Shown here in pieces: positions 62,821 to 64,000 of a stretch of 64,000 nucleotides of DNA. Both the position numbers and the translations under genes were made by a program. Numbering within the stretch: position 1 is the first letter of the stretch; each line of letters opens with the position of its first letter. Source of the DNA: Meridianimarinicoccus marinus (GTDB lineage Bacteria; Pseudomonadota; Alphaproteobacteria; Rhodobacterales; Rhodobacteraceae); the NCBI RefSeq assembly GCF_040689105.1, contig NZ_JBFBVU010000010.1, positions 86,680 to 150,679 of the forward strand. Direction: 5' to 3'. The notes below the pieces were generated by a model, which was not told the DNA's origin, did no database searches, and saw only the letters and a list, made by a program, of their open reading frames with translations.

Positions 62821-63429
62821 GACGGGTATCCCTTTGTCTTTCAATGCTTCCCGAAACCAATCGGCATCATAGCCGTGATCTCCAAGTAGCCATTTCACTT
62901 CGGGGAACCTGCCCAGCTGCACACTTGCGCCGACATTTTCGCTGACTTGTTCGGCTGAGACGAAAACGTTGATGGGACGTCCCTGGCTGTCGGTCACGGC
63001 ATGCAGCTTGGTGTTCATCCCGCCCTTTGTTCGCCCGATCGGGCGCCCACGCCCCCTTTTGTGACGCCCATACGGGTGGCGGTGCGGTGTGCCTTCAGGT
63101 CAGGCACATCGATCATCACGGTCGTCTCTTCGCCGTGCTGGGCGGCAAGACCGGCCATCATCCGGGCACAGATGCCTTTGTCGCGCCACCGCTTCCAGCG
63201 GTTGTAGAGCGTTTCCGACGTTTTCGCGGTCCCACTGGGGCCACGGTCTCCTTCAACTGTGCGGGGCATATTCCTTCGGCGCATCCCGCCAGCGCAACCC
63301 GTTTCTATTGCTGAAGATAATCCCACTCAACACACGCCTATCATCAACGCGTGGCTTGCCATGAGACCTAAAAAAATAGGGCTCAAGCCGCGCCATCTGC
63401 ACATCGGTCAGCCAGAAAAGATCAGACAT
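62818..63429 (-). pseudogene. IS5-family transposase, frameshifted and cut by the IS256 insertion
   Basis: From ATG 63429 the minus strand encodes MSDLFWLTDVQMARLEPYFF and SGIIFSNRNGLRWRDAP, then a stop after 58 codons. The homology resumes in another frame with TLYNRWKRWRDKGICARMMA and KAHRTATRMGV, and in a third frame with MNTKLHAVTDSQGRPINVFV and WLLGDHGYDADWFREALKDK. So there are two frameshifts. After KDKGI the sequence turns into the IS256 end, so the last third of the transposase is missing. Confidence 0.83.
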
Positions 63430-63575
63430 GTCACCGCGCGATTTTCGACCGGTGAATCATGACGATCAGCCGAAATCAATGGGCCCTTCCCTATTCGGCG
63501 CTCCATGGTCACGCACCTTCAAGCCGTCGTCCTTGGTGGCTCCATGGTCGGTCTTTCGCGGGTCCTTGCTTCTCT
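63430..63575. other. Spacer between IS5 and IS110 remnants
   Basis: No gene seen. It must contain the outer end of the IS5 remnant, but no clear terminal repeat could be picked out by eye. Confidence 0.35.
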
Positions 63576-64000
63576 TCAGGATCGGCCCTTCAGCCCTCCC
63601 GATATGGGGCCAAAAGCGTGAAGCGACGCAATCTGACTCTCAGTCTGACAGGCATTGTTCTGCCGGAACTGGACCCATTGCAAACGCGCTTCACCCACCG
63701 TCCCGCGAAGGACGTCGACCCACACTTGGTGCATGATCGCCGCGAGACGGCGGGCCAGAGCGACTACGGCTTTCTTGAACCCGCTCCGCCTTGCGACTGC
63801 GCCGCCCAAACTCGCAGCCAAGACCATGTCTTTACCCAGGTTAGCTTGGCTTTCGCCGCCTCGTACAGCAGATCGCGCATCATGCCATGGCCACAGAGGG
63901 ACATCCGGGCCACATGTTGGCTCTCTCCCGACGGCTCGAGGGGTGGCGTCAGCCCCAGGATCGGCCCCACGGCGCGGGAACTTCGAAAGCGCGCCGGGAT
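63576..64000 (-). pseudogene. IS110-family transposase, 3' part, frameshifted (cut by window edge)
   Basis: The minus strand encodes FRSSRAVGPILGLTPPLEPS and CGHGMMRDLLYEAAKAKLTW, the C-terminal IS110 motif region. A frameshift near 63795 follows, and the homology continues in another frame with RRSGFKKAVVALARRLAAIM and HQVWVDVLRG. The frame then runs on to a stop at 63576 without further recognisable sequence. The N-terminal half lies outside the window. Confidence 0.75.

Larger units (their letters stand above)
61748..64000. mobile_element. Cluster of nested, decayed insertion sequences (IS256 in IS5, beside IS110)
   Basis: Three different transposase remnants lie head to tail on the minus strand, all broken. 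The IS256 remnant interrupts the IS5 remnant, so it arrived later. The IS110 remnant runs off the window edge. Codon use and base composition are less GC-biased than in the neighbouring chromosomal genes, consistent with foreign origin. Confidence 0.8.

Noticed and set aside
63428..63736. A 102-codon plus-strand frame between the IS5 and IS110 remnants
   Set aside because: It overlaps the decayed IS110 frame, has no recognisable motif and no ribosome site.
1..64000. CRISPR arrays, tRNA or rRNA genes
   Set aside because: No regularly spaced repeats, cloverleaf sequences or conserved rRNA stretches were seen on either strand.

Overview
This 64 kb window is high-GC chromosomal DNA from a member of the Rhodobacterales (Roseobacter/Rhodobacter group). 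The call rests on gene content: acpS, lepB, rnc and era close together; a VPLPA-type exosortase; a formate dehydrogenase island with DUF3305/DUF3306; and a stand-alone homologue of the gene transfer agent head-spike base protein. No tRNA, rRNA or CRISPR array was seen.

Region 1 (1-20.3 kb) is mostly housekeeping. It holds era (cut by the window edge), rnc, lepB, an AbrB-type membrane protein diverging from a secreted esterase, acpS, a small exported protein with a VPLPG C-terminal sorting signal, ileS, a cupin, a truncated haemoglobin, a YcjX/GNAT/YcjF trio with overlapping start and stop codons, truA, gshA, rsmE, ubiA, an OmpA-family protein with a coiled-coil partner, and pgsA-moaD-moaE.

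Region 2 (20.4-40.2 kb) is an exopolysaccharide/exosortase locus in several blocks. A sugar transferase and a TPR lipoprotein (PrsT type) lie on the minus strand. An AAA ATPase, a Wzz-type protein and a tyrosine autokinase lie on the plus strand. Further on come a Wza-type export protein, a beta-barrel protein, an exosortase fused to an EpsI domain, a rhomboid protease and a metallophosphatase. Between these blocks sit an unrecognised exported protein, the spike-base homologue, an S49 peptidase / zinc-ribbon / Ca-Na antiporter operon, an SDR reductase and uvrC. The exosortase probably processes the VPLPG protein encoded 32 kb away.

Region 3 (40.2-57.5 kb) has a zinc importer pair (znuC, znuB, no znuA in view) and then a formate dehydrogenase island. 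One arm on the minus strand encodes DUF6494, an Mrp-type Fe-S carrier ATPase, a lipoate/biotin-ligase-like protein, DUF6505 and an FAD-linked oxidase. The other arm on the plus strand encodes DUF3305, DUF3306, a TorD chaperone, a small Tat protein and the three enzyme subunits, followed by a WD40-cytochrome c fusion and a 41-residue membrane peptide. Between the arms lie a cytochrome c fused to what looks like a shortened tungstate-binding domain, and a multi-cluster ferredoxin. Together these would mature, insert and electronically connect a periplasmic Mo/W formate dehydrogenase.

Region 4 (57.6-64 kb) holds a SHOCT protein, a dnaE2 that stops early and lacks its C-terminal domain, and then nested decayed insertion sequences (IS256, IS5 and IS110 families) up to the window edge. 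No imuA or imuB is seen beside dnaE2.
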